Part shown: in pieces, positions 1-8,794 of the stretch
Layout: every line of letters starts with the position of its first letter
How positions within the stretch are numbered: position 1 is the stretch's first letter
From: an uncultured Alphaproteobacteria bacterium
GTDB lineage: Bacteria > Pseudomonadota > Alphaproteobacteria > Rhodobacterales > Rhodobacteraceae
Assembly: GCA_902556405.1 (NCBI GenBank)
Contig: CACDWF010000006.1
Span: 1 to 64,000, forward strand
Length of the DNA stretch: 64,000 bases
Reading direction: 5' to 3'
Made by a program: the position numbers and the translations under genes
Notes under the pieces: generated by a model
Database searches by the model: none
The model's input: the letters and a program-made list of their open reading frames with translations, nothing else
Told to the model about the DNA's origin: nothing

Positions 1-1784
1 ACGTCTACGACGTTGTAGTGGTAGGAGCTGGCGGTGCCGGGTTGAGAGCAACTCTTGGGATGGCTGAGCAAGGGCTAAAAACCGCCTGTGTTACAAAGCT
101 ATTTCCTACTAGAAGTCACACAGTAGCTGCCCAAGGGGGAATTGCCGCATCGTTATCAAATATGGGCCCAGATCATTGGCATTGGCATATGTACGATACT
201 GTAAAAGGGTCGGATTGGCTGGGAGACAGTGATGCGATGGAATATCTTGCAAAAGAGGCTCCAAAAGCTGTTTATGAACTAGAACATTATGGGGTGCCAT
301 TTTCGAGAACGGAAGAAGGCAAGATTTATCAAAGACCTTTTGGTGGACACACCACAGAATTTGGTGAAGGACCTCCTGTGCAACGAACTTGTGCAGCAGC
401 TGATCGTACAGGGCATGCAATTCTACATACGCTCTATGGGCAATCACTTAAAAACAACGCTGAGTTTTTCATAGAGTATTTTGCTATCGATTTAATAATG
501 ACAGAAGATGGTATTTGTCAGGGTATCATAGCGTGGAATTTGGATGATGGAACACTGCATAGATTTAACGCAAAGATGGTTGTTTTAGCGACGGGGGGCT
601 ATGGAAGAGCCTATTTTTCTGCAACCTCCGCGCATTCTTGCACAGGTGATGGTAATGGGATGGTTGCAAGGCAGGGTTTACCTCTTCAAGATATGGAATT
701 CGTCCAATTTCATCCAACTGGTATTTATGGAGCTGGATGTCTTATCACCGAGGGTGCAAGAGGTGAGGGAGGTTACCTTACTAACTCTGATGGCGAAAGA
801 TTTATGGAGCGATATGCCCCAACCTATAAGGACTTGGCTAGTAGGGATGTTGTATCGAGATGTATGACAATGGAGATAAGAGATGGTCGTGGAGTTGGAT
901 CGGAAAAAGATCACATCTTCCTACACCTTAACCATCTCCCTCCTGAAACATTAGCAGAAAGACTTCCAGGTATATCAGAAAGTGCCAAAGTTTTTGCGGG
1001 GGTCGATGTAAACAAAGACCCAATACCAGTTCTACCAACTGTTCATTACAATATGGGCGGTATTCCGACAAACTATTGGGGCGAAGTAATATGTCCTAAT
1101 GGAGAAGATCAGAACAAAATATTGCCTGGGCTAATGGCTGTTGGTGAAGCGGGATGCGCTTCGGTCCATGGAGCTAATCGTTTAGGATCAAACAGCTTAA
1201 TAGACCTAGTTGTTTTTGGAAGAGCTGCCGCAATCAAGGCTGCTGAAGTCGTAGATAAGAACGAAAGCAATAGACCTTTAAATAAGAACTCTGTTGATCA
1301 AGCGATTGGGAGGTTAGATGGACTTAGATTTTCCAAGGGGACAACTCCCACAGCTGAGTTGAGATTGAAAATGCAAAAAACGATGCAGTCTGACGCAGCA
1401 GTCTTCCGGTCAGACAAGACTTTATCAGATGGTTGTGAAAAAATGGCTGATATAGCTGCAGGTATAGACTATGTGAATGTTACCGATAAGTCTATGATTT
1501 GGAACACAGATTTAATGGAGACCTTGGAACTTACAAATTTAATGCCTAATGCTCTGGCAACGATTGTTTCTGCTGAGGCCCGTAAAGAAAGTAGAGGAGC
1601 CCATGCACAGGAAGATCATCCTGACAGGGATGATGAAAATTGGCGTGTACACTCACTGGCAAAGATATCGGAAAATGGATTCGTGAGCCTTAGTTATAGA
1701 GATGTAATTACTAAACCTCTGAGTGACATAAAGGACGGCGGGATAGATACGGCAAAGATAAAGCCAAAAGCAAGGGTTTATTAA
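1..1784 (+). CDS. sdhA: Succinate dehydrogenase flavoprotein subunit (5' end outside window)
   Basis: Catalytic FAD subunit of respiratory complex II, oxidising succinate to fumarate in the TCA cycle at the inner face of the cytoplasmic membrane. The frame is open from base 3 and already encodes the end of the N-terminal beta strand ([15 protein letters not shown], the FAD dinucleotide-binding glycine motif), so only a short N-terminal piece is missing. The flavinylation motif SHTVAAQGG lies about 30 residues in; the catalytic region [21 protein letters not shown] and the [11 protein letters not shown] motif follow, and the C-terminal end is complete (KPKARVY). sdhB starts 3 bp downstream, so both belong to one sdhCDAB-type operon whose first genes lie outside the window. 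Identity is very secure. Confidence 0.97.
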   Translation, partial: VYDVVVVGAGGAGLRATLGMAEQGLKTACVTKLFPTRSHTVAAQGGIAASLSNMGPDHWHWHMYDTVKGSDWLGDSDAMEYLAKEAPKAVYELEHYGVPFSRTEEGKIYQRPFGGHTTEFGEGPPVQRTCAAADRTGHAILHTLYGQSLKNNAEFFIEYFAIDLIMTEDGICQGIIAWNLDDGTLHRFNAKMVVLATGGYGRAYFSATSAHSCTGDGNGMVARQGLPLQDMEFVQFHPTGIYGAGCLITEGARGEGGYLTNSDGERFMERYAPTYKDLASRDVVSRCMTMEIRDGRGVGSEKDHIFLHLNHLPPETLAERLPGISESAKVFAGVDVNKDPIPVLPTVHYNMGGIPTNYWGEVICPNGEDQNKILPGLMAVGEAGCASVHGANRLGSNSLIDLVVFGRAAAIKAAEVVDKNESNRPLNKNSVDQAIGRLDGLRFSKGTTPTAELRLKMQKTMQSDAAVFRSDKTLSDGCEKMADIAAGIDYVNVTDKSMIWNTDLMETLELTNLMPNALATIVSAEARKESRGAHAQEDHPDRDDENWRVHSLAKISENGFVSLSYRDVITKPLSDIKDGGIDTAKIKPKARVY

Positions 1785-1787
1785 AAA

Positions 1788-2564
1788 ATGGTTGAATTAA
1801 GATTACCAAAAAACTCTAGGGTAATGGAGGGTATTACATGGGAAAAGCCGTCAGACGCCGAAAATGTGCAGGAAGTCAGAATTTATCGCTATAACCCCGA
1901 AGATAGCGAAAACCCTCGTTTAGATACCTTTTTCGTAGATCTAGATAAGTGCGGGCCGATGATATTGGATGCGCTTATAAAAATAAAAAATGAGATAGAT
2001 CCAACTTTAACTTTTAGGCGCTCTTGTAGAGAAGGTATATGTGGGTCTTGCTCAATGAATATTGGAGGCGTCAATACTCTTGCATGCCTTAAAGGAATTA
2101 AGGAATTCAAGGGGCCAATTAATATTTATCCTTTACCTCATTTGCCAGTAATAAAAGATTTGGTTCCAGACTTAAAGCAATTTTACAAGCAGCATGCAAG
2201 TATAAAGCCTTGGTTGGAGACTTTTACAGATGAGCCAAATGAGGAGTGGCTACAATCTGAGGCAGACAGAAAAGAGCTCGACGGATTATACGAATGTGTA
2301 ATGTGCGCTTGCTGTTCAACTTCTTGCCCAAGCTACTGGTGGAATGGTGATAAATATTTAGGCCCAGCTGCATTGTTACATGCATATCGATGGATTATCG
2401 ACAGCAGAGATCAGGATAGAAAAGCTAGGCTAGATGAACTAAATGACTCCTTTAAACTGTATAGGTGCCATACAATAATGAATTGTGCAAAGGCATGTCC
2501 AAAGGGCCTAAATCCTGCAAAAGCTATAGCAGAGATAAAAAAGTTACAGCTGCAGAATAGCTAA
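1788..2564 (+). CDS. sdhB: Succinate dehydrogenase iron-sulfur subunit
   Basis: Electron-transfer subunit of complex II, carrying electrons from SdhA's FAD to the membrane quinone site. The 258-residue length is normal. Three cysteine clusters are visible: C80/C85/C88 in [10 protein letters not shown] plus a later Cys near residue 100 for the [2Fe-2S] centre, [12 protein letters not shown] for the [4Fe-4S] centre, and [17 protein letters not shown] completing the [4Fe-4S]/[3Fe-4S] ligands. It follows sdhA by 3 bp and is the last gene of the operon: the next gene (ecm) converges on it 13 bp downstream. I see no terminator hairpin in the gap. Confidence 0.97.
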   Translation: MVELRLPKNSRVMEGITWEKPSDAENVQEVRIYRYNPEDSENPRLDTFFVDLDKCGPMILDALIKIKNEIDPTLTFRRSCREGICGSCSMNIGGVNTLACLKGIKEFKGPINIYPLPHLPVIKDLVPDLKQFYKQHASIKPWLETFTDEPNEEWLQSEADRKELDGLYECVMCACCSTSCPSYWWNGDKYLGPAALLHAYRWIIDSRDQDRKARLDELNDSFKLYRCHTIMNCAKACPKGLNPAKAIAEIKKLQLQNS

Positions 2565-2577
2565 GACAGATTGTAAA

Positions 2578-4527
2578 CTAAGCAGCACTTTGCTCAACAA
2601 AATCCGACATATCTGATATTATAGTATTAAGATCATAATCTTTTGGCGTGTAGACTTTTTTCACACCCATCTTTCGAATTATTTCGAAATCTTTCTCAGG
2701 TATAATGCCTCCTACTATTACTGGTATTTTTGTCATATTTTTTGTTTTCAATAAGTTTGTCAGATCTTCTAAAATTTCTAGATGGCTCCCTGACAGTATT
2801 GATAACCCAATAATATGAACGGACTCTTCTAAAGCAGAGTTGACTATTTGCTTTGGTGTAAGTCGGATTCCTTGATAAACAACATCAAATCCAGCTTCCT
2901 TTGCCCTCATTGCAATTTGCTCAGCTCCATTTGAATGCCCATCAAGACCAGGTTTTCCTATTAGCAGTTTAATATTTCTCTTAAGCTTTTTACTTACCTC
3001 TTTTACTTTCTTTTGTAGCGTAGGTAGGCTTGCGCTGTCTGAAGATTTTGAAACAGTTACCCCTGTTGGTGCTCTAAATTCACCAAAAACTTCTCTCATC
3101 GTATCTGCCCATTCACCAGTTGTGACCCCTGCTTTCGCAGCTTCGATAGATGCTGTCATTATATTTATTTTTTTTCTGGCTGCATCTTTTAGATTGTCTT
3201 TGGCCTTTTCAACCAAATTGTTATTTCTTTTCGATCTCCAATCTATAAGAGAGGAAATTTGAATTTTCTCAATTTGTTTATCAACCACTTGCACACTATC
3301 GCCGTCTCCTGAAGAAAGGCCACTTTCTTCAGAAGTAGTAAATTTATTTACTCCAACAACAATTGTTTCGCCACTTTCAATTTTAGATAATCTTTTCGCA
3401 TTAGATGAAACTAGAGCCCTTTTCATGTAATCTAAGGCCGCTACCGTCCCGCCCATTTTGTCAATTTTTTCTACCTTTAAATTAACTTCTCCAAGTATCT
3501 TTTTAACTTTTTGATCTATAATTGGGTTTTGGTCAAATATATCTTCATACTCTAATAGATCTGTTTCATAGGCTAAGACTTGCTGCATTCTTAGAGACCA
3601 CTGCTGATCCCATGGTCTAGGAAGTCCCATCGCTTCATTCCATGCAGGAAGCTGTATTGCTCTTGCTCTCGCATTTTTTGAGAGGGTTACAGCTAATAAT
3701 TCAAGCAATATCCGGTAAACATTATTTTCAGGTTGTTGTTCGGTTAGTCCCAAGCTGTTCACCTGTACACCATACCTAAATCGTCTGAGCTTTTCTTCTT
3801 TCACACCATATTTGGTGAGACAGATTTCATTCCATATCTCCACAAAGGCACGCATTTTACAGATTTCACTAATGAACTTTATTCCTGCATTTACAAAAAA
3901 GGATACCCTTCCTACTACGAAAGGAAACTCTTTAGCGGACACTCGCAGGCGAATTTTATCCAATACTGCGGTTGCAGTCGAAATTGCAAAGGCAACTTCC
4001 TCTTCAATCGTTGCGCCTGCTTCCTGGAGATGGTACGAGCAAATGTTTATAGGGTTCCACTTCGGAATATTTCTGTAGCAATATTCCGTAACATCGGCGA
4101 TTAAATTTAAGCTATCCTCTGGTGGGAATATGTAGGTTCCTCTACTCAAATATTCTTTAATAATGTCATTTTGTACGGTGCCCTGCAATGCATTAACTTT
4201 GAGGTCTTGCTCCTCTGCCAAGGCTACATAGAGCGCTAAAAGCCACGGCGCCGTCGCATTTATTGTCATGGAAGTATTCATTTTATCAAGAGGAATATCT
4301 TTAAAAAGCGTTCGCATATCGCCCAGGTGATTGATTGGGACGCCAACTTTTCCAACTTCCCCTCTAGCTAGTTGGTGATCACTATTATAACCAGTTTGAG
4401 TTGGTAGATCAAAAGCGACTGAAAGGCCCGTTTGACCTTTACTTAGATTATCTTTGAAAAGCTTATTGCTTGCTGAGGCGGAACTGTGACCCGCATAAGT
4501 TCTGAATATCCAAGGCTTAGAATTCAT
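2578..4527 (-). CDS. ecm: Ethylmalonyl-CoA mutase, B12-dependent
   Basis: Coenzyme-B12 mutase converting (2R)-ethylmalonyl-CoA to (2S)-methylsuccinyl-CoA in the ethylmalonyl-CoA pathway of acetyl-CoA assimilation. The N-terminal mutase barrel (PWIFRTYAGHSSASASN, then GQTGLSVAFDLPTQTGY) and the C-terminal cobalamin domain with the D-x-H-x-x-G motif (GKPGLDGHSNGAEQ) are both present. The line resembles Rhodobacter Ecm more closely than methylmalonyl-CoA mutase as I remember them, and the divergent ccr neighbour supports Ecm. The start is uncertain: ATG at 4527 gives MNSKPWIF, matching the family N-terminus, but an in-frame TTG at 4563 has a better ribosome site (AAGGA about 9 nt upstream) and would add 12 residues. 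I chose ATG from family length. Confidence 0.93.
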   Translation of the reverse strand: MNSKPWIFRTYAGHSSASASNKLFKDNLSKGQTGLSVAFDLPTQTGYNSDHQLARGEVGKVGVPINHLGDMRTLFKDIPLDKMNTSMTINATAPWLLALYVALAEEQDLKVNALQGTVQNDIIKEYLSRGTYIFPPEDSLNLIADVTEYCYRNIPKWNPINICSYHLQEAGATIEEEVAFAISTATAVLDKIRLRVSAKEFPFVVGRVSFFVNAGIKFISEICKMRAFVEIWNEICLTKYGVKEEKLRRFRYGVQVNSLGLTEQQPENNVYRILLELLAVTLSKNARARAIQLPAWNEAMGLPRPWDQQWSLRMQQVLAYETDLLEYEDIFDQNPIIDQKVKKILGEVNLKVEKIDKMGGTVAALDYMKRALVSSNAKRLSKIESGETIVVGVNKFTTSEESGLSSGDGDSVQVVDKQIEKIQISSLIDWRSKRNNNLVEKAKDNLKDAARKKINIMTASIEAAKAGVTTGEWADTMREVFGEFRAPTGVTVSKSSDSASLPTLQKKVKEVSKKLKRNIKLLIGKPGLDGHSNGAEQIAMRAKEAGFDVVYQGIRLTPKQIVNSALEESVHIIGLSILSGSHLEILEDLTNLLKTKNMTKIPVIVGGIIPEKDFEIIRKMGVKKVYTPKDYDLNTIISDMSDFVEQSAA

Positions 4528-4634
4528 ACTACTGTCTTTTATTGAAGAAAAACATTTTTTCAAGTCAAATTTTCCTTATAAGAAACACTGGTCAGATTTA
4601 ATACTTGGTTTTTAAAATGTAAGGATCTAATAAT

Positions 4635-4651
4635 TTTGAGTAAATTTGAGT
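4635..4651 (+). promoter_or_regulatory. Tandem TTTGAGT repeat in the ecm/ccr divergent promoter region
   Basis: The heptamer TTTGAGT occurs at 4635-4641 and again at 4645-4651, exactly 10 bp apart, so both copies lie on the same face of the helix. It is in the 161-bp region between the ecm ATG and the ccr start. That spacing suggests a possible side-by-side activator or repressor site for the ethylmalonyl-CoA genes. In this AT-rich background two short repeats could be chance. I do not see the TTTGCAAA element that I associate with PccR/ScfR-type regulators. Confidence 0.3.
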
Positions 4652-4688
4652 TGAAATAGAACTAAGAATCATTCATAAAAACTGAACG

Positions 4689-5963
4689 ATGGATAATGTA
4701 ATGTCTGAAGTAACAGCAAAAAATATTTACGAAGTTGGCGAGATACCCCAACTAGGCCAAGTACCAGAAAAAATGTACGCATGGGCCATAAGACGAGAAA
4801 GACATGGTGTCCCAGAAAAAAGTTTCCAAATTGAGCAGGTAGATACCCCCAAGGTTGATAGTAATGAGGTGCTAGTTTTCGTTATGGCTGCTGGAGTAAA
4901 TTATAACGGAATTTGGGCTGGTCTAGGTGAACCTATCTCTCCCTTTGATGTCCATAAAGCCGATTATCATATTGCTGGATCAGATGCGAGTGGGATAGTT
5001 TGGGCGGTAGGTGAAAAAGTAAACCGCTGGAAGGTTGGCGATGAAGTAGTAATTCATTGCAATCAGGATGATGGAGATGATGAGCAATGCAATGGTGGTG
5101 ACCCTATGTACTCTTCGAGCCAACGTATTTGGGGATATGAAACTCCTGATGGATCATTTAGTCAATTCACAGCTGTGCAATCGCAACAACTCATGTTACG
5201 GCCGAAGCATCTAACTTGGGAGGAAGCGGCTTGCTATACACTAACCCTTGCCACAGCGTATAGAATGCTTTTTGGTCATGCGCCACATGAGTTAAGGCCC
5301 GGTCAAAATGTATTGGTTTGGGGGGCGTCTGGAGGTTTAGGTTCATATGCAATACAATTGATAAATACGGCGGGCGCTAATGCAATAGGGGTTATATCCG
5401 ACGAGGATAAAAGAGACTTTGTATTGGGTTTAGGTGCAAAGGGAGTTATTAATAGAAGAGATTTCAATTGTTGGGGTCAAATGCCGACCGTTAATAGCGC
5501 GGATTTCCGTACATGGATGGGAGAAGCCAGAAAGTTTGGAAAAGCAATTTGGGATATTCTCGGCAAAGGTGTAAATGTTGATATGGTGTTTGAACATCCT
5601 GGTGAAAGTACGTTTCCTGTATCTGTTTTTGTGGTAAAAAAAGGGGGTATAGTTGTGATATGTGCTGGAACTACAGGTTATAATCTTACTTTTGATGCAA
5701 GATATTTGTGGATGAATCAAAAAAGAGTGCAGGGTAGCCATTTTGCCAATCTTTTTCAAGCAAGTGCAGCCAATCAACTGATGCTAGATAGGCGTATCGA
5801 CCCTTGTATGTCGGAAGTGTTCCCCTGGCACAAGATACCACATGCGCATACCAAAATGATGGATAATCTGCATAAACCAGGAAATATGGCTGTTTTGGTT
5901 GGTGCTCCAAAAACAGGTCTGAGGACAATCGAGGATGCTAGGGACGCTAGCATTAGCATCTAG
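4689..5963 (+). CDS. ccr: Crotonyl-CoA carboxylase/reductase
   Basis: NADPH-dependent reductive carboxylase converting crotonyl-CoA and CO2 to (2S)-ethylmalonyl-CoA, the signature enzyme of the ethylmalonyl-CoA pathway. This MDR-family protein of 424 residues shows YAWAIRRERHG near the N-terminus, VMAAGVNYNGIWAGLG, HIAGSDASGIVWAVG, VVIHCNQDDGDDEQCNGGDP, the nucleotide-binding WGASGGLGSYAIQL near residue 216 and SHFANLFQASAANQL near the C-terminus, all characteristic of Ccr rather than a generic quinone reductase. It is divergent from ecm, the enzyme two steps later. M5 (ATG at 4701) is an alternative start; neither has a strong ribosome site. With acs in this window it gives a route for acetate assimilation. 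Confidence 0.96.
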   Translation: MDNVMSEVTAKNIYEVGEIPQLGQVPEKMYAWAIRRERHGVPEKSFQIEQVDTPKVDSNEVLVFVMAAGVNYNGIWAGLGEPISPFDVHKADYHIAGSDASGIVWAVGEKVNRWKVGDEVVIHCNQDDGDDEQCNGGDPMYSSSQRIWGYETPDGSFSQFTAVQSQQLMLRPKHLTWEEAACYTLTLATAYRMLFGHAPHELRPGQNVLVWGASGGLGSYAIQLINTAGANAIGVISDEDKRDFVLGLGAKGVINRRDFNCWGQMPTVNSADFRTWMGEARKFGKAIWDILGKGVNVDMVFEHPGESTFPVSVFVVKKGGIVVICAGTTGYNLTFDARYLWMNQKRVQGSHFANLFQASAANQLMLDRRIDPCMSEVFPWHKIPHAHTKMMDNLHKPGNMAVLVGAPKTGLRTIEDARDASISI

Positions 5964-5968
5964 TAAAA

Positions 5969-6718
5969 CTACCTATATAACCAACGAAATAATTGAGCTG
6001 CAGAAAACCCCAGAAATAAAGCGATTATCACTGAAAATAATCCGTAAAAAACTGGATTATTCTTTGAATTATATGATAAGAATTCTTGTACCCCCACTTT
6101 TGAAACTTTGACGCTTTGCTCTGACTTGCTTAATTTGATGCCTTGTTGATCAATTAACGTCATTTTGATTTTATATATGCCCGGGTGAATTTTTTTGGGT
6201 AGGTTGACTTTGTGTGAGAACAATTTTTTATCGATTATATTCACTTGTTCTTCGAAAACACTCAACTTCCCAAGCTTTTTCTTTAATCTAGTAAGCTCAA
6301 GGTAATATTGCTCCACTCCGTTGACATCTTCTGGTGTAGAGTTTGCTTCCAGAGAGTCATAAAACAGTGATTTCAATTTCTGGTTTTCGATTTCTATCAA
6401 AACTGGATGTTCAGGATTAGAAATACTTATTTGATAAAAACTTGGTATATCTTTAAAACGTGCAATTTTCTTGTTAACCCATATCCCCCAGATTTGAACC
6501 TTTTTTCTTATATTGACTGATGTTGAAGGACCAATAATTTCTATTAGTAAAGATGTACTATCATTTTCCGGTGAAAGAGCCCCAAAAACTAAGATACTTG
6601 TTCCATCAAAACGTGTTGACAGCTCGATATTAGATTTATCGATATCAGATATCACTGAACTCAAGGAAAACGGAGCCGTTGAAAATATAAAAATTATTGC
6701 AAAAATCAGTGCTCTCAT
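5969..6718 (-). CDS. TIGR02186 family protein, membrane-anchored, function unknown
   Basis: A 249-residue protein with an N-terminal signal sequence (hydrophobic through about residue 20), a long extracytoplasmic middle, and one C-terminal membrane span (VFYGLFSVIIALFLGFSAAQ) followed by basic residues, so it should be anchored in the inner membrane facing the periplasm. I recognise the layout of the TIGR02186 family, which commonly sits beside TSUP permeases in Rhodobacterales. Its ATG overlaps the TGA of the upstream TSUP gene (ATGA), which indicates translational coupling and a shared task. No catalytic motif is visible. The family assignment rests on remembered context and architecture. 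Confidence 0.75.
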   Translation of the reverse strand: MRALIFAIIFIFSTAPFSLSSVISDIDKSNIELSTRFDGTSILVFGALSPENDSTSLLIEIIGPSTSVNIRKKVQIWGIWVNKKIARFKDIPSFYQISISNPEHPVLIEIENQKLKSLFYDSLEANSTPEDVNGVEQYYLELTRLKKKLGKLSVFEEQVNIIDKKLFSHKVNLPKKIHPGIYKIKMTLIDQQGIKLSKSEQSVKVSKVGVQEFLSYNSKNNPVFYGLFSVIIALFLGFSAAQLFRWLYR

Positions 6719-7635
6719 GACCCACTACCATACGTTATTGAAAATAAATCGTTGGGAGTTATCATTAAATCTAAGGCAAGCTTTAGACAGACCAAAAGAA
6801 CGATTATTGCCAATAGGATTCTAATTTCTTCAGCCTTTAGTCTAACGGTAACTCTTGCTCCTAATTGTGCTCCTAAAACACCACCAACAATTAAAATCAA
6901 AGCGAGTAAAAGATCGACAGTTTTATTTTGTGTAGCATGCATGAAGGTTGTGAAGGCTGTGATGAACATTATCTGATAGAGTGAGGTGCCGATTACGACT
7001 TTTGTCGGCATTCCTAAAATATAAATCATTGCAGGTATCAGTATGAAACCACCGCCTACTCCCATTATTGATGCTAAAATACCTATAATGAAACCAATAA
7101 TAACAGGGGGGATTGCGCTAATGTATAAGTTGGAACTTTTAAATTTGGTCTTAAATGGTAGCCCATGAATCCAATTATGTTTTTTCTTTTGCTTAAAAGT
7201 GTTTTCTGATTTTCGACTTTTTTGAATCGTCGATAAGCTCTCGAGAAACATAAGAGTTCCTATGCTACCAAGAAATAAGATGTAGCAAAGAGAAACGAAC
7301 AGCTCTATTTGCCCATAACTTTTGATTATTCTAAAAACTTCAACGCCAACGGCGGAACCAAGAAGACCACCGACAACCAGAATATTTCCCATCTTAAAAT
7401 CCACTGCTCTTCTTTTTAGATGCGCTAAGACGCCAGAAAAAGAAGATGCCGCTATTTGGTTCGCTTCGGTTGCAACAGCAACGGCAGCGGGAATTCCAAG
7501 AAGTATTAAGAGTGGGGTCATAAGAAATCCCCCTCCAATTCCAAAAACACCGGATAGAAACCCTACGGCTGCGCCAAGTATAAGAAGAACAAACAAATCT
7601 ACAGGCACATCAGCTATTGGTAGAAAAATCTGCAT
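6715..7635 (-). CDS. TSUP (TauE/SafE) family permease
   Basis: Inner-membrane anion transporter of the sulfite exporter TauE/SafE family, 306 residues. It has the duplicated four-helix pattern, with the family's Gly-rich repeats GFLSGVFGIGGGFLMTPLL near residue 27 and GILASIMGVGGGFILIPAM in the second half. The two halves are joined by a charged cytoplasmic loop (SRKSENTFKQKKKHN). Family members export sulfite, sulfoacetate or other small anions; the substrate cannot be read here. It heads a two-gene unit with the TIGR02186 protein (4-bp overlap) and is divergent from the BMP transporter operon. Confidence 0.88.
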   Translation of the reverse strand: MQIFLPIADVPVDLFVLLILGAAVGFLSGVFGIGGGFLMTPLLILLGIPAAVAVATEANQIAASSFSGVLAHLKRRAVDFKMGNILVVGGLLGSAVGVEVFRIIKSYGQIELFVSLCYILFLGSIGTLMFLESLSTIQKSRKSENTFKQKKKHNWIHGLPFKTKFKSSNLYISAIPPVIIGFIIGILASIMGVGGGFILIPAMIYILGMPTKVVIGTSLYQIMFITAFTTFMHATQNKTVDLLLALILIVGGVLGAQLGARVTVRLKAEEIRILLAIIVLLVCLKLALDLMITPNDLFSITYGSGS

Positions 7636-7704
7636 TAGAATAACTTTTCAGCTTATCACTTCGATGGTAGTTTTATTTAACATTTATGGTTTAAAACTTT
7701 AAGT

Positions 7705-7720
7705 TAATGGTATACCGTTA
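7705..7720. promoter_or_regulatory. Near-perfect palindrome TAATGGTATACCGTTA, candidate GntR-type operator
   Basis: A 16-bp inverted repeat with perfect core GGTATACC (7709-7716) and flanks TAA/TTA; only one symmetric pair (T at 7708 with G at 7717) does not match. It ends just before a -10-like TATATT at 7725-7730, so a bound protein would cover the spacer and -35 of a promoter driving the BMP gene at 7784. The TGGTATACC form resembles operators of FCD-type GntR regulators that control transporter operons. No regulator gene is adjacent, so the binder would have to be encoded elsewhere. Confidence 0.5.
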
Positions 7721-7783
7721 GTGTTATATTATAGTTCTAATGCAAGTCATTACTTTTTTTAAAAAATTATTAGGGAGAAATAA

Positions 7784-8782
7784 ATGCGTAAATTTATTCA
7801 GCTGTTTACTGTAGCGATTATTACGTTCTCTGCCTCTATACTTTCTGCAGATATAAAGCCTGCAGTAATATATGATATGGGTGGAAAATTTGATAAATCG
7901 TTTAACGAAAGTGTTTACAACGGAGCTCAACGTTTCACAAAAGAAACCGGCATCAAAGTTATGGAGTTTGAAGTTACTAATGAGGCTCAGCGTGAGCAAG
8001 GTATGCGAAAAATGGCACAGAGAGGAGCAAACGTTATTGTTTGCGTTGGTTTTGCGCAGGCTGATGCATGTGATAAAGTTGCAAAAGAGTTTCCAAACAC
8101 AAAATTTTCAATCATCGATGTTGGTTGGTTAGACAACGCTAATATGCGCCAATATGTCTTTAAAGAACACGAAGGATCCTTTTTGGTCGGTGCATTAGCT
8201 GCTATGGCTTCTAAAACTGGCAAAGTTGGGTTTGTAGGAGGAATGGATATTCCTTTGATTAGGAAGTTTGCCTGTGGATATGTTCAGGGAGCGAAGGCAG
8301 TTAATTCAAAGGTCGAAGTATATCAAAATATGACGGGAACAACACCTGCAGCATGGAATGATCCAGCAAAGGGGTCAGAGCTCGCAAAGTCTCAATTTGA
8401 TCGTGGAGCCGATGTCGTTTATGCAGCTGCTGGAGGTACTGGAGCAGGAGTATACCAAGCTGCCGCAGACTCAGGCAAACTGGCGATAGGTGTTGATAGT
8501 AATCAAAACTACATGCATCCAGGTACCATGTTAACTTCAATGCTAAAAAGGGTTGATTTAGCCACTTATGAAACCTTTATGGACGCTAAGTCAGGCAACT
8601 TCACAAGTGGAGTAAAGGTACTCGGACTAGCGGAAGATGGAGTTGGTTGGGCGTTTGATGAATATAACAAGCCTCTTATTACTGATGTAATGAAGTCAAC
8701 AATAAACGGTTTGTCAGACAAAGTTATAAGTGGATCCATAAAAGTTCACGACTACATGAGCGATAATAACTGCCCATCATAG
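7784..8782 (+). CDS. BMP family ABC transporter substrate-binding protein
   Basis: Periplasmic binding protein of the BMP/PnrA/Med family, whose characterised members bind purine nucleosides. The 332-residue protein starts with a Sec signal peptide (basic MRK, hydrophobic stretch, probable cleavage after SILSA). The mature part shows the family's YDMGGKFDKSFNESVYNGAQ, CVGFAQAD, the GSFLVGALAAMASKTGKVGFVGGMDIPLI block, and the D-x-x-Q segment GVDSNQNYMHPG. There is no lipobox, as expected for a Gram-negative. The ribosome site GGGAG lies about 7 nt upstream. It is the first gene of a four-gene importer operon and probably sets specificity; nucleoside uptake is inferred from family, not shown. 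Confidence 0.92.
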   Translation: MRKFIQLFTVAIITFSASILSADIKPAVIYDMGGKFDKSFNESVYNGAQRFTKETGIKVMEFEVTNEAQREQGMRKMAQRGANVIVCVGFAQADACDKVAKEFPNTKFSIIDVGWLDNANMRQYVFKEHEGSFLVGALAAMASKTGKVGFVGGMDIPLIRKFACGYVQGAKAVNSKVEVYQNMTGTTPAAWNDPAKGSELAKSQFDRGADVVYAAAGGTGAGVYQAAADSGKLAIGVDSNQNYMHPGTMLTSMLKRVDLATYETFMDAKSGNFTSGVKVLGLAEDGVGWAFDEYNKPLITDVMKSTINGLSDKVISGSIKVHDYMSDNNCPS

Positions 8783-8794
8783 AATTAACTTCTA

